A stretch of DNA of 37,378 nt from a virus: the IMG/VR virus record IMGVR_UViG_3300028146_000023, positions 1-37,378 of that record. The stretch is one strand, 5' to 3'. Below are positions 1 to 5,406 of the stretch, in pieces. The notes under the pieces were generated by a model. It saw only the letters and a list, made by a program, of their open reading frames with translations, was not told the origin of the DNA and did not search any database. A program made the translations under genes and the position numbers. The number at the start of each line of letters is the position of its first letter. The first letter of the stretch is position 1.

Positions 1-493
1 TTATGGCGTACTTGCGCGAGCCAGTTTCGGCTTTGTAGACCCCTTTATCAGTGCCATCGTATCCAGCGCCGGGAATTGAATAGGTGCGGCTTTCTTTGGT
101 CTCCACGTCTTCGAGCGTCCAATCCATTACGACGCTGGAAATATAGCCCTTCGGCTGGTGCGGTTGATTATCAAAATAGTAGGTGCCATCGGGCCTTTTG
201 GCTAGCGTCGGCGTGAGAATAAGCCCTTCATCGGCCATCAGTTTGCCCACGGCCATGACAGCATCTTCGATTCGCAGATAGCTGGAACCGCCCATCTCTG
301 AGCCAAACTTGCCCTTTTTCTTTACTACCCCGGCAGCTTTTCCGATTTTCAGGATTTTCTGTGCAAGACTTAGTGGCAAAGTAGGCGGAGCTGGTTGTTT
401 AGCGACCATTTCCAGTACTTCCTTTCGCACTTCCTCGCGGTTTGAAAAGCGGTGTTTGGGCTGCTCTGGCGTTGCTGCTGGCTGGTCGCTCAT
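1..493 (-). CDS. ERF-family single-strand annealing recombinase (partial)
   Basis: This is an open frame of at least 164 codons that runs off the left edge of the window, so only the N-terminal part is present. Proteins of the ERF superfamily anneal complementary single strands during phage recombination and genome circularisation. What supports the call is the order of conserved stretches: a helical LAQKILKI segment, SYLRIEDAVMAVGKLMADEG, a beta-rich middle, and the hallmark GTDKGVYKAETGSRKYA at the window edge, which matches the D-K-x-x-Y-K-A-x-T-G-x-x-K-Y/F signature. Translation starts at the ATG at 493, nine bases after an AAGGAG ribosome site, and overlaps the upstream gene by four bases (ATGA). 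It is the last visible gene of the leftward early operon. The first 30 residues are a low-complexity, charged extension. Confidence 0.85.
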   Translation of the reverse strand, partial: MSDQPAATPEQPKHRFSNREEVRKEVLEMVAKQPAPPTLPLSLAQKILKIGKAAGVVKKKGKFGSEMGGSSYLRIEDAVMAVGKLMADEGLILTPTLAKRPDGTYYFDNQPHQPKGYISSVVMDWTLEDVETKESRTYSIPGAGYDGTDKGVYKAETGSRKYAI

Positions 494-768
494 GCTGCTG
501 ACTCCTTTTTCTTGTGCTTCAAATAAACCGGATTTACCGCACAGGACGGCAACTCTTTTAGGAAAGCAAAGCGGCCAGTTTCGTAATGGCAATCGAACGT
601 TTTGACCTGCACCAAAGCTCCCGGCGCGTCTGTTTGCGTCCACCACGCTTGCCGCCAGCGCAGAACTTTCTTCGCACTCTTGAGGCTCCAGCACTTGCTG
701 ATGCCGATATTATTGCGCCCGTTGTAAAAGTCATTTCGGCAGCCTCGGCAAAAAGAATCGTCTTTCAT
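490..768 (-). CDS. conserved phage hypothetical protein, Cys-rich N-terminus
   Basis: This 92-aa basic protein has C-x-x-C near its N-terminus (FCRGCRNDFYNG) and further cysteines at CWSLK, DCHYE and PSCAV. The pattern CRxDFYNGxNxxG...CWSLKxAKxVxR resembles an unnamed small protein common in phage early regions. The cysteine spacing could bind a metal, but no family function is known to me. A GGAGGAGAA ribosome site precedes the ATG at 768. It overlaps the upstream gene and the downstream ERF gene by four bases each, so it is translationally coupled to recombination. The very basic tail (KHKKKES) could touch nucleic acid, which is inference only. Confidence 0.8.
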   Translation of the reverse strand: MKDDSFCRGCRNDFYNGRNNIGISKCWSLKSAKKVLRWRQAWWTQTDAPGALVQVKTFDCHYETGRFAFLKELPSCAVNPVYLKHKKKESAA

Positions 769-1004
769 TTCTCCTCCAAGTTCTCAGCGGCCTGCTTTCT
801 GCGAATCTTATTGCGGCGCTTAATCTCATCCAATGCTTCTTGTGCGCCTTCCCTGCTAGCGAACTGCTGCGCAAAGAATCCCTTAGAAGTCCAAGAAGTT
901 TTAGTGGCATCCACGAACATAGTGAAAGCCAAATCGTTTTCGTACTTGCGCTCGCGGACGATGATGAATTTACCTGCCGCGTTAATCTCTATTTTCAAGG
1001 GCAT
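765..1004 (-). CDS. hypothetical early protein
   Basis: This 79-aa protein has a beta-rich N-terminal half and a very basic helical C-terminus (EIKRRNKIRRKQAAENLEEK). I do not recognise the family. I place the start at the ATG at 1004 because GAGGA lies eight bases upstream. A TTG at 1019 would add five residues but has no good ribosome site. It ends in an ATGA overlap with the next gene. The charged C-terminus suggests nucleic-acid or protein contact, but that is inference. Confidence 0.7.
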   Translation of the reverse strand: MPLKIEINAAGKFIIVRERKYENDLAFTMFVDATKTSWTSKGFFAQQFASREGAQEALDEIKRRNKIRRKQAAENLEEK

Positions 1005-1110
1005 CGGCTTCGTCCTCAAGCTGCGCTTCTGCTGCTAGCTGGTCGGCCAGAGATTCCTCTTCGTCCGGCACATCGCGGTCAAGCCCCCAAAAGCTGTGCA
1101 TGTCTTCCAT
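982..1110 (-). CDS. small acidic hypothetical protein (42 aa)
   Basis: A 42-codon frame starts with MEDMHSFWGLDRDVP and continues as an acidic, alanine-rich helix (EEESLADQLAAEAQLEDEAD). Its ATG at 1110 overlaps the stop codon of the upstream gene (TGATG), the arrangement used for coupling throughout this operon. Its end overlaps the beginning of the downstream gene by about 23 bases. The strongly acidic composition and coupling make it a credible micro-gene; strong negative charge is common in phage inhibitors and DNA mimics, but nothing specific supports such a role here. Confidence 0.55.
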   Translation of the reverse strand: MEDMHSFWGLDRDVPDEEESLADQLAAEAQLEDEADALENRD

Positions 1111-1307
1111 CAGTTGGCCTCTCCAAACATAGAGATGCCCTCACGCCTCAACCAATCGCAGGCTGTAATAGGCGATGCGTTGAACTCTTCGCGGTAGGCA
1201 GAGAAGGCCACGCTCCACTCGGCATTGAGCCGATCGGCCACTTTCTGCGCTTCCTGATAGCGGAGCCAAGCGTTCTGTTCGGCAATGGCAAGTTGTTCGA
1301 GCGTCAT
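1110..1307 (-). CDS. hypothetical early protein (65 aa)
   Basis: This is a short helical protein with a heptad-like N-terminal half (LEQLAIAEQNAWLRYQEAQK) and a C-terminal segment ITACDWLRREGI. A GGAG ribosome site sits about eight bases before the ATG at 1307. It overlaps the previous gene by four bases and the next by one. No family is recognised. It is probably a small alpha-helical phage early protein. Confidence 0.7.
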   Translation of the reverse strand: MTLEQLAIAEQNAWLRYQEAQKVADRLNAEWSVAFSAYREEFNASPITACDWLRREGISMFGEAN

Positions 1308-1495
1308 TGTAGTTGCTCCAGCAGGTTATCAATTGCTTCAGCTTCCGTACTGCCCCAACCAATCGCGCAACCTGGCTCGTAGGTCGCATCGTCCCACGCA
1401 GACCAATCCGAAGCGCGAAGCGGAATCGGCGGTGGGTCGTATTTGGTTTGGATGTTCATTGCCTTGTGGTCCTTTTCTTCAAGATTCATGCTCAC
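1304..1495 (-). CDS. conserved phage hypothetical protein (DPPPIPxRxxDW type)
   Basis: The 63-aa protein contains YDPPPIPLRASDWSAWDD and then CAIGWGSTEAEAIDNLLEQL. It resembles a small, widely distributed phage protein in which a proline-rich YDPPPIP stretch is followed by a DW motif and a GxGxTEAEAIxxLLE helix; its role is unknown to me. The start is a GTG at 1495, seven bases after AGGAG and overlapping the upstream stop (GTGA). An internal ATG at 1459, just before the conserved block, is a possible alternative start. Confidence 0.75.
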   Translation of the reverse strand: MSMNLEEKDHKAMNIQTKYDPPPIPLRASDWSAWDDATYEPGCAIGWGSTEAEAIDNLLEQLQ

Positions 1496-1686
1496 TTTGT
1501 GGCTCCTAGCGCCTTCCGAATTTGCTGTTTGGCATGCAAGTCGGTAAGAGACGCGCCCGCATCAAGCAATGCTTGTTCCAGCTCCGCCACGCGTGCTTTG
1601 AGGGCGGCGTTCTCGGAGGAAAGTTTCTCCAGCGTAAAAACTGTCTTTTCGTAACTATCCATTTGGCTAATCGGTTTTGTGCTCAT
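1492..1686 (-). CDS. small coiled-coil protein
   Basis: This 64-aa protein has residues 15-45 forming a leucine-heptad coiled coil (FTLEKLSSENAALKARVAEL), which implies oligomerisation. A GGAGAGAG ribosome site lies four bases before the ATG at 1686. It is coupled to the downstream gene by a GTGA overlap. No enzymatic motif is visible, and the function is unknown. Confidence 0.7.
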   Translation of the reverse strand: MSTKPISQMDSYEKTVFTLEKLSSENAALKARVAELEQALLDAGASLTDLHAKQQIRKALGATK

Positions 1687-1716
1687 TTTTCTCTCTCCGT
1701 ACCCCTTCTACTGGGG

Positions 1717-2001
1717 CTATGCTGCCTGCTTCTTGACGTTGTAGCCGAGAATTCCGACGTAGTGCGACATACCACTAAACTGGCCATTCTTCAGCTGCTT
1801 TTTGCCGTAGATGCTGCAAGAGTCATCTATGAAAGAAAACTTGCTAACCTTCCATACAATGCCCGTGCCATCCACTACGATTTCGCCCACAGAGATTCCT
1901 GCATTTTCAGCCTGTAGTCTCTGAAGCTCGTCGTAATCGGCGGAAAGTTTGGCCTCCCGTTCGGCAATTCTTGCTCTCACTGCTGCTATTTCGTTACTCA
2001 T
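1717..2001 (-). CDS. hypothetical early protein with coiled-coil N-terminus
   Basis: The 94-aa protein begins MSNEIAAVRARIAEREAKL, a coiled coil, followed from residue ~47 by a small beta domain (ISVGEIVVDGTGIVWKVSKF ... SIYGKKQLKNGQFS). I chose the ATG at 2001 because it follows the repeated GAGGAGAGGAAA leader. An upstream ATG at 2040 has no such site. It is one of three neighbouring genes that share this identical leader. The family is not recognised. Confidence 0.7.
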   Translation of the reverse strand: MSNEIAAVRARIAEREAKLSADYDELQRLQAENAGISVGEIVVDGTGIVWKVSKFSFIDDSCSIYGKKQLKNGQFSGMSHYVGILGYNVKKQAA

Positions 2002-2024
2002 TTTCCTCTCCTCGTCTGCTGGGG

Positions 2025-2192
2025 CTACCGCAAAGTCCAAGCTGAGGCAAAGTCAATATCAGCCCCGTAAGTGTCCCGATACCAATAGCCCCAATCGCCG
2101 AAATACTTCGAGAGCCGATAGCAGAAAACAATCGCACCCTTCCGCAACTTCGGTGAGTGATAGGCAATTTGGAATGGCGCTTTGATTTTCAT
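2025..2192 (-). CDS. hypothetical protein, MKIKAPF family (copy 1)
   Basis: This 55-aa protein begins MKIKAPF and is rich in aromatics (CYRLSKYFGDWGYWYRDTYG). It starts at the ATG at 2192, preceded by the repeated leader. Its neighbour at 2213-2350 begins MKIHAPF, so the two look like diverged paralogs made by duplication of a leader-plus-gene unit. The function is unknown. Confidence 0.65.
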   Translation of the reverse strand: MKIKAPFQIAYHSPKLRKGAIVFCYRLSKYFGDWGYWYRDTYGADIDFASAWTLR

Positions 2193-2212
2193 TTTTCCTC
2201 TCCTCGTCTGCC

Positions 2213-2350
2213 CTACCGTGCTACTTTGAACCACGCTGGATAGCCCCAGCACTGCCTGAATCCATCCGCGCACCAGCCGCAAATATGAAAGAAGCGAAAG
2301 CCTTTCGTTGTGCGGTAAAGCCTAGTTGCGAATGGCGCGTGAATTTTCAT
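2213..2350 (-). CDS. hypothetical protein, MKIHAPF family (copy 2)
   Basis: This 45-aa protein begins MKIHAPF and contains C-x-x-C-like cysteines (HICGWCADGFRQCWGYPAW). Its start at 2350 is preceded by the third copy of the GCAGACGAGGAGAG leader. Start-site similarity and position suggest it is a diverged paralog of the gene at 2025-2192. Only the N-terminal seven residues align convincingly, so homology is tentative. Confidence 0.6.
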   Translation of the reverse strand: MKIHAPFATRLYRTTKGFRFFHICGWCADGFRQCWGYPAWFKVAR

Positions 2351-2381
2351 GCTCTCCTCGTCTGCTGGCCCTGACTAGCTG

Positions 2382-2654
2382 CTACTGCAAAGCCTTTTTC
2401 GCATCCGCTAACATTGAGTGAAACTCGCAGTAATCGCCGTTATTCTCGCATCGGCAGTACTTGACTGCGAATCCCTCGGCCCACGCCACCAAGATACCTA
2501 GCTGCAAGACCAATTCGGCGTTATGCTCTGCGAGCTTCTGGATTGCAAATACTCCCGATGCTTCCGCTTCTGCGGCTTCTGCTTCGGCATCGGCTTGCGC
2601 ACGGGCACCCTCAACATGCAGCATCTCCGCTTCGTCGTGTTCATCCCACCGCAT
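2382..2654 (-). CDS. coiled-coil hypothetical protein
   Basis: About 90 aa from MRWDEHDEAEM. The first half is an Ala/Glu-rich helix (ARAQADAEAEAAEAEASG), then a helix that could form a coiled coil, and then a cysteine cluster near the C-terminus (KYCRCENNGDYCEFH), possibly metal binding. I prefer the ATG at 2654 because it lies immediately after the stop of the upstream gene (TGAAATG) and has GGAAAG upstream. A longer frame from 2765 would overlap that gene by more than 100 bases. The family is unknown. Confidence 0.6.
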   Translation of the reverse strand: MRWDEHDEAEMLHVEGARAQADAEAEAAEAEASGVFAIQKLAEHNAELVLQLGILVAWAEGFAVKYCRCENNGDYCEFHSMLADAKKALQ

Positions 2655-2655
2655 T

Positions 2656-2901
2656 TCAGCTCGCTTTCCGATTTGCGGCGCGATACGGCCCGTTAGCCAT
2701 TTCTTCTCCGCATTCAGCAACAAGGTCAACTGTAGTTCCGATTCCAGCAAGGCGCGTGCGAACATTAGCCAGTGCCAGTTGCGCCCCTTCCACTTGGGAG
2801 AGAATTGGCAGGACTGGCGAGTATTCGATGTTCCTGAGAAGCACGGCTAAATCCTGCATCTTATTCGCTGCGCTCTTAAGCTGGCGTTCAGTTTTTGTCA
2901 T
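2656..2901 (-). CDS. first gene of leftward early operon, helical hypothetical protein
   Basis: The 81-aa alpha-helical protein (MTKTERQLKSAANKMQDLAV...) is preceded by a strong AAGGAGATACGCC ribosome site. It is the first gene behind the leftward promoter at 2924-2952. No domain is recognised. Position suggests an immediate-early product; its role is unknown. Confidence 0.7.
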   Translation of the reverse strand: MTKTERQLKSAANKMQDLAVLLRNIEYSPVLPILSQVEGAQLALANVRTRLAGIGTTVDLVAECGEEMANGPYRAANRKAS

Positions 2902-2923
2902 GGCGTATCTCCTTTACAAGCCC

Positions 2924-2952
2924 AATGTAGCAAAAGCCGGAAACCTTGTCAA
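2924..2952 (-). promoter_or_regulatory. leftward early promoter
   Basis: On the minus strand there is a consensus -35 TTGACA (2947-2952), a 17-base spacer and a -10 TACATT (2924-2929, 4 of 6 consensus bases). It lies 23 bases before the start of the first leftward gene and would drive the early operon ending in the ERF recombinase. Confidence 0.75.
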
Positions 2953-2972
2953 GTAAAAAATTTAACTTGACA
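2947..2972. promoter_or_regulatory. palindromic operator overlapping both -35 boxes
   Basis: TGTCAAGT (2947-2954) and ACTTGACA (2965-2972) are a perfect 8-bp inverted repeat separated by ten A/T bases. The arms contain the -35 boxes of the two divergent promoters, so a dimeric regulator bound here would touch both. Short flanking arms GGAAAC (2939-2944) and GTTTCC (2980-2985) are also inverted, though not equally spaced. The adjacent HTH gene is the natural candidate ligand; that is inference. Confidence 0.6.
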
Positions 2973-2995
2973 TAAAATAGTTTCCTTGAGACAAT
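2967..2995 (+). promoter_or_regulatory. rightward promoter, predicts leaderless mRNA
   Basis: Consensus -35 TTGACA (2967-2972), a 17-base spacer, and a -10 GACAAT (2990-2995, 4 of 6). The expected start point, seven bases downstream, coincides with the A of the ATG at 3002. There is no Shine-Dalgarno sequence before that ATG, which fits leaderless translation as known for lambda cI. Confidence 0.7.
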
Positions 2996-3001
2996 CTGGG
3001 C

Positions 3002-3208
3002 ATGGCAGCTGTAGAGATTAGCGAAGTACTAGACGTGCTTGACAAGACCATTGCTGAAGCTGGTGGCGTATCGGCGCTGGCAAAGAAATGGAAGGTTGAG
3101 CCGCAGTACATCTACATGGTCAAGAACGAGGATGTTGCGCCAAGCCGTAAGATGTTGAAAAGACTGGGTTTCGACATTCAGAAGCAATACGTCCGGGTGG
3201 ATGTATGA
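3002..3208 (+). CDS. small HTH transcriptional regulator (Cro/YdaS-like)
   Basis: This is a 68-aa protein. After a short helix (residues 5-18), residues 20-45 form a helix-turn-helix: AGGVSALAKKWKV, then EPQYIYMVKNEDV as the probable recognition helix, followed by SRKMLKRLGF. Length and layout fit Cro/YdaS-like phage regulators. It has no Shine-Dalgarno site, and the promoter -10 ends only six bases before the ATG, so the mRNA is probably leaderless. It is the first rightward gene and is coupled to the next by an ATGA overlap. It is expected to bind the palindrome at 2947-2972 and to balance leftward and rightward transcription. That target is inferred from position only. Confidence 0.8.
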   Translation: MAAVEISEVLDVLDKTIAEAGGVSALAKKWKVEPQYIYMVKNEDVAPSRKMLKRLGFDIQKQYVRVDV

Positions 3209-3510
3209 GAGACAAAGGGAATCCCGGATACGTCTATTTCGGACAGCATCCGCGCGACAACACGATAAAAATAGGACAGTCCCAGTACCCATTCCATCGG
3301 TGCTATTCACAAAGAATTCAGTTAATCGGCATCCTGCGAGAGCATAATTGGCTCAAGCGCAGCCACGAACAGATGCTCCATGAGAGATTTGGGCATCACC
3401 GGGTTGAAGGCGAATGGTTCAGGGATTGCGCAGAGTTACGCTCGTTCATCTTCCACAGTGGTGCACATTCGAATCTGTGGTGCGGCATGGCTCAAAGGAA
3501 ATCGGCATGA
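3205..3510 (+). CDS. T5orf172 / GIY-YIG-like nuclease domain protein
   Basis: The 101-aa protein matches the T5orf172 (Mug113) layout, a branch of the GIY-YIG nuclease fold: GYVYFG near residues 8-13, KIGQS at 22-26, the conserved R32, then H54-E55 with LHERFGHHRVEGEWF at 58-72. The family is frequent in phages and in some defence genes; its biochemical role is poorly defined but nuclease activity is expected from the fold. The C-terminal 20 residues lie outside the domain. The ATG overlaps the regulator stop (ATGA), and its own stop overlaps the following nuclease gene, so all three are co-translated. Confidence 0.75.
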   Translation: MRDKGNPGYVYFGQHPRDNTIKIGQSQYPFHRCYSQRIQLIGILREHNWLKRSHEQMLHERFGHHRVEGEWFRDCAELRSFIFHSGAHSNLWCGMAQRKSA

Positions 3511-3836
3511 GCAAACGAGCGGCAGGCGGCAGGAAGGTAGAGAGCGAACATATTCTATTATTCCGCAAGCATCTCTCTGAACTCGGTTTAGAGTACGAAG
3601 AGGAAGTGAGGTTTCATCCGCAGAGACTTTGGCGTTTCGACTTTTACTTGCCGGAGAGCAAAATTGGGATTGAGATTGATGGCTATTTTCGCGGCAGACA
3701 CCAGGCGTTCGGCAAAGACAACGACAAGCAGAACGCGGCGATTATGATGGGATATCGTGTCTTGCGATTCTCTACACAGGCGGTTTTGCGCGGGCGGGCT
3801 AAATCTTTCATCTCGGAGCACATGAGGAGCTTATGA
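3507..3836 (+). CDS. VSR/DUF559-like endonuclease (PD-(D/E)XK type)
   Basis: This 109-aa protein is chosen to start at the ATGA overlap at 3507; an upstream ATG at 3414 would overlap the previous gene by about 100 bases. Motifs in order: EYEEEVRF, W42-RFDFYL with D45, GIEIDGY with E56 and D58, the pair R64-H65, DNDKQNAA at 71-78, and GYRVLRFS at 82-89. This is the Vsr/DUF559 restriction-endonuclease-like pattern, in which D45 and E56 would bind the metal. Such small nucleases may act on mismatches, junctions or foreign DNA. The target cannot be told from sequence. It is coupled to the T5orf172 gene before it and a coiled-coil gene after it. Confidence 0.75.
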   Translation: MSKRAAGGRKVESEHILLFRKHLSELGLEYEEEVRFHPQRLWRFDFYLPESKIGIEIDGYFRGRHQAFGKDNDKQNAAIMMGYRVLRFSTQAVLRGRAKSFISEHMRSL

Positions 3837-4414
3837 GCGGCGGAGAGCCAACATTTGAGAAAGAACGGCCAGCATATCCAGTTTACGAGCGGCCTGTTGT
3901 CCGGCAGCCAGACGGCCTACAAGCACAGATAGCGGCGATGAGAGACGCAATTACGGCCCGGAACGGGCTTTTAGAGGCCATCAGCGAACAGATTCGAATA
4001 GCCAGCGAGGCCCATTACGCCATTCTCAAGGCGAATCAACTGCTCATCCAGGAAGAGGCGGCAAAGAGCAGAGAATTGGCTGGTGAGCGGCACAGAATCG
4101 AATGCGAACAGATTCGACTAGGCTTTGAAGGGTTGGGCAAGGAGGTTCAATTCATTCGTGGTTACACAGAAGCAGCAAATGAGAACGTGGCCAAAATTGC
4201 GGAGCGCCTAAGCGCCTTGGAGAGCAAGCAGAGCGAACGATTTGAATTAGTCGGCAAGGGATTACACGCCATCGCAGACAGGCTTGAGGCAATCGAAGAA
4301 GGCCAGAAGCAAATGGAATTGCGACTTGGAGCGTATATTCGCGGACTAAAATCAGCGCAAAGCCAATCGAATCAATCAGTTACCGGCAAACAGCGGCGGA
4401 GGAAGAAGCGGTGA
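3833..4414 (+). CDS. long coiled-coil protein
   Basis: The 193-aa protein is almost entirely helical from residue ~28 to 170, with heptad patterns (LQAQIAAMRDAITARNGLLE; VAKIAERLSALESKQSERFE; IADRLEAIEEGQKQMELRLG). It ends in a basic tail (GKQRRRKKR). It has a proline-rich start (ERPAYPVYERPVVRQP) and no membrane segment. It overlaps the nuclease stop by four bases and the next gene by four (GTGA). It may be a structural or DNA-associated oligomer; the function is unknown. Confidence 0.7.
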   Translation: MSGGEPTFEKERPAYPVYERPVVRQPDGLQAQIAAMRDAITARNGLLEAISEQIRIASEAHYAILKANQLLIQEEAAKSRELAGERHRIECEQIRLGFEGLGKEVQFIRGYTEAANENVAKIAERLSALESKQSERFELVGKGLHAIADRLEAIEEGQKQMELRLGAYIRGLKSAQSQSNQSVTGKQRRRKKR

Positions 4415-4518
4415 GGCGCGAGGACCCGCTCGTACTGGCTCTATTTTTCGGACTGATGCTAATGATGGTGGGCTACATCGGCCTGGTGTGGTGGGCAGTG
4501 AGGAAAAAGAAGATATGA
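4411..4518 (+). CDS. small single-TM membrane peptide (35 aa)
   Basis: The GTG start at 4411 overlaps the previous stop (GTGA). The peptide has one hydrophobic segment (LVLALFFGLMLMMVGYIGLV) followed by positively charged RKKKI, giving an Nout/Cin-type prediction. The length and coupling resemble many phage micro-membrane proteins. No function can be assigned. Confidence 0.55.
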   Translation: MRREDPLVLALFFGLMLMMVGYIGLVWWAVRKKKI

Positions 4519-4571
4519 GAAACAGTCATCTAGCAATCGTTAGCCTGCTGGCACTTTGGATGATTATATGA
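4515..4571 (+). CDS. possible 18-aa hydrophobic peptide
   Basis: The ATG at 4515 overlaps the preceding stop (ATGA) and encodes MRNSHLAIVSLLALWMII. The coupling is the only support. It may be just a bridge that keeps ribosomes near the next start at 4596, which has its own GGAGG site. Low confidence. Confidence 0.25.
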   Translation: MRNSHLAIVSLLALWMII

Positions 4572-4595
4572 CGAAGGTATCGGAGGCGGTAAGCC

Positions 4596-4961
4596 ATGAG
4601 CGAACGTGCTGTAATCACCGAGCGATTTATGATTTTCCTTTTTGTGGTTCTAAGCTGCTTGGCTTGCTACCGGTACGGCAAGCGAGCCGCTGACCGCTGG
4701 TGGCAGGGAGCGATTAAAGCTGACCATGACGCGCGGTGTGGGCAGCCAGTGCCGCAGAAACGTCAAATGCTGTGCGCGGGAGAAACCTGCGTGGACGACG
4801 CTGACGATACATGGATTTGTGACGACAAGGGATGCAGGCCAGCGGTGGAGATTGTTAAGCAAGGCGACTGTGTAAAGATTCATTCTGACGGTACAAACTC
4901 AATCGTTAAGAAAGTTCCCTGCACCACGAATATAACAGACGGTTCTGTGGTGTGGCCATGA
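4596..4961 (+). CDS. membrane-anchored cysteine-rich protein
   Basis: This 121-aa protein has an N-terminal membrane segment at residues 11-26 (FMIFLFVVLSCLACYRYG) followed by basic residues, and then a soluble domain with seven cysteines (ARCGQP, MLCAG, ETCVDD, WICDD, KGCRP, GDCVK, VPCTT). Flanking charges (ITER before, RYGKRAADR after) do not settle the topology: positive charges after the segment favour a cytoplasmic domain, while paired cysteines would favour a periplasmic one. A GGAGG ribosome site precedes the ATG. It overlaps the next gene by four bases. No known family is recognised. Confidence 0.65.
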   Translation: MSERAVITERFMIFLFVVLSCLACYRYGKRAADRWWQGAIKADHDARCGQPVPQKRQMLCAGETCVDDADDTWICDDKGCRPAVEIVKQGDCVKIHSDGTNSIVKKVPCTTNITDGSVVWP

Positions 4962-5071
4962 GTTCCGCGCCAATCCACGATTATCCAATCCGAGATGAGA
5001 TTCTGTGGCAGTTCGGGCCGAAGATGGACAGGCGTAAAAGAATCAACCCGCTGTTCGGCGCTAGGTACTAG
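4958..5071 (+). CDS. small hypothetical protein (37 aa)
   Basis: The ATGA overlap with the preceding gene gives a 37-codon frame (MSSAPIHDYPIRDEILWQFG...RRKRINPLFG). It is basic at the C-terminus. It ends before a short gap that may hold a promoter for the packaging genes. The family is not recognised. Confidence 0.5.
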   Translation: MSSAPIHDYPIRDEILWQFGPKMDRRKRINPLFGARY

Positions 5072-5075
5072 AACG

Positions 5076-5104
5076 TTGACAAGCCACAAGTTAGAGAGTA
5101 AATA
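5076..5104 (+). promoter_or_regulatory. possible late promoter before the terminase genes
   Basis: A perfect TTGACA (5076-5081) lies in the only noncoding gap of this stretch. Seventeen bases later is TAAATA (5099-5104), a weak -10 match. The -35 box is convincing; the -10 is not. Confidence 0.35.
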
Positions 5105-5115
5105 GATTGAGTTAG

Positions 5116-5406
5116 ATGGCAAAAGGACGCAAAACGGGTGGTAGGGTCAAAGGGCAGAACAAAGTTGAGTCTGCGGAGTACTTTGTCAAGCAAGTTGAGC
5201 AGGCTTTGGGAAAAGGCCAATGGAATGACAGCTTCATCAATCTGACTTGCAGGCACCTTACTCGCAACGGAAAAGACGCAGCACTTTCACTCACGGCACT
5301 CCTCAGAATGCTCGAAATGAAGTACGGCAGGCCGAAACAAACCACTGAGCATACAGGCAAAGACGGCGGCGAAATATCCGTGAAAGTGACGCACGTTGGC
5401 AATTGA
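5116..5406 (+). CDS. small terminase-type DNA-binding protein (candidate)
   Basis: The 96-aa protein starts MAKGRKTGGRVKGQNKVESA, a basic glycine-rich motif typical of phage proteins encoded just upstream of large terminases. Helices follow (EYFVKQVEQALGKGQ; DAALSLTALLRMLEMKYG). Small terminase subunits recognise the packaging site and regulate the motor. The call rests on the N-terminal motif and its overlap with the large terminase gene. No ribosome site is obvious before the ATG. It is shorter than many small terminases, so a different DNA-binding role is possible. Confidence 0.5.
   Translation: MAKGRKTGGRVKGQNKVESAEYFVKQVEQALGKGQWNDSFINLTCRHLTRNGKDAALSLTALLRMLEMKYGRPKQTTEHTGKDGGEISVKVTHVGN

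Larger units (their letters stand above)
2002..2365. repeat. three-copy ribosome-binding leader repeat
   Basis: The 14-base string ctctcctcgtctgc (on the minus strand GCAGACGAGGAGAG) occurs three times, at about 2006-2019, 2198-2211 and 2352-2365, each time directly upstream of a leftward start codon. In the first two copies identity extends to 18 bases, up to GAAA before the ATG. The GAGGAGAG part is the Shine-Dalgarno site; the GCAGAC part is not needed for that. A degenerate fourth copy may precede the gene starting at 1686, where a similar TAGCCCCAG precedes the leader. This points to tandem duplication of small gene units. Confidence 0.7.

Noticed and set aside
309-1038. Plus-strand frames 309-605 and 586-1038
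   Set aside because: They lie opposite the ERF gene and its coupled neighbours, have no ribosome sites, and their translations are Ser/Leu/Arg-rich shadow sequences.
2461-2956. Plus-strand frames opposite the leftward genes at 2382-2901
   Set aside because: Rich in Ser, Ala and Pro in the way of antisense translations; the minus strand has ribosome sites and coupling.
4568-4693. 41-codon frame starting MTKVSEAVSHERTCC
   Set aside because: It overlaps the start of the membrane-anchored Cys-rich gene in another frame; that gene has a clear GGAGG site and a membrane segment.
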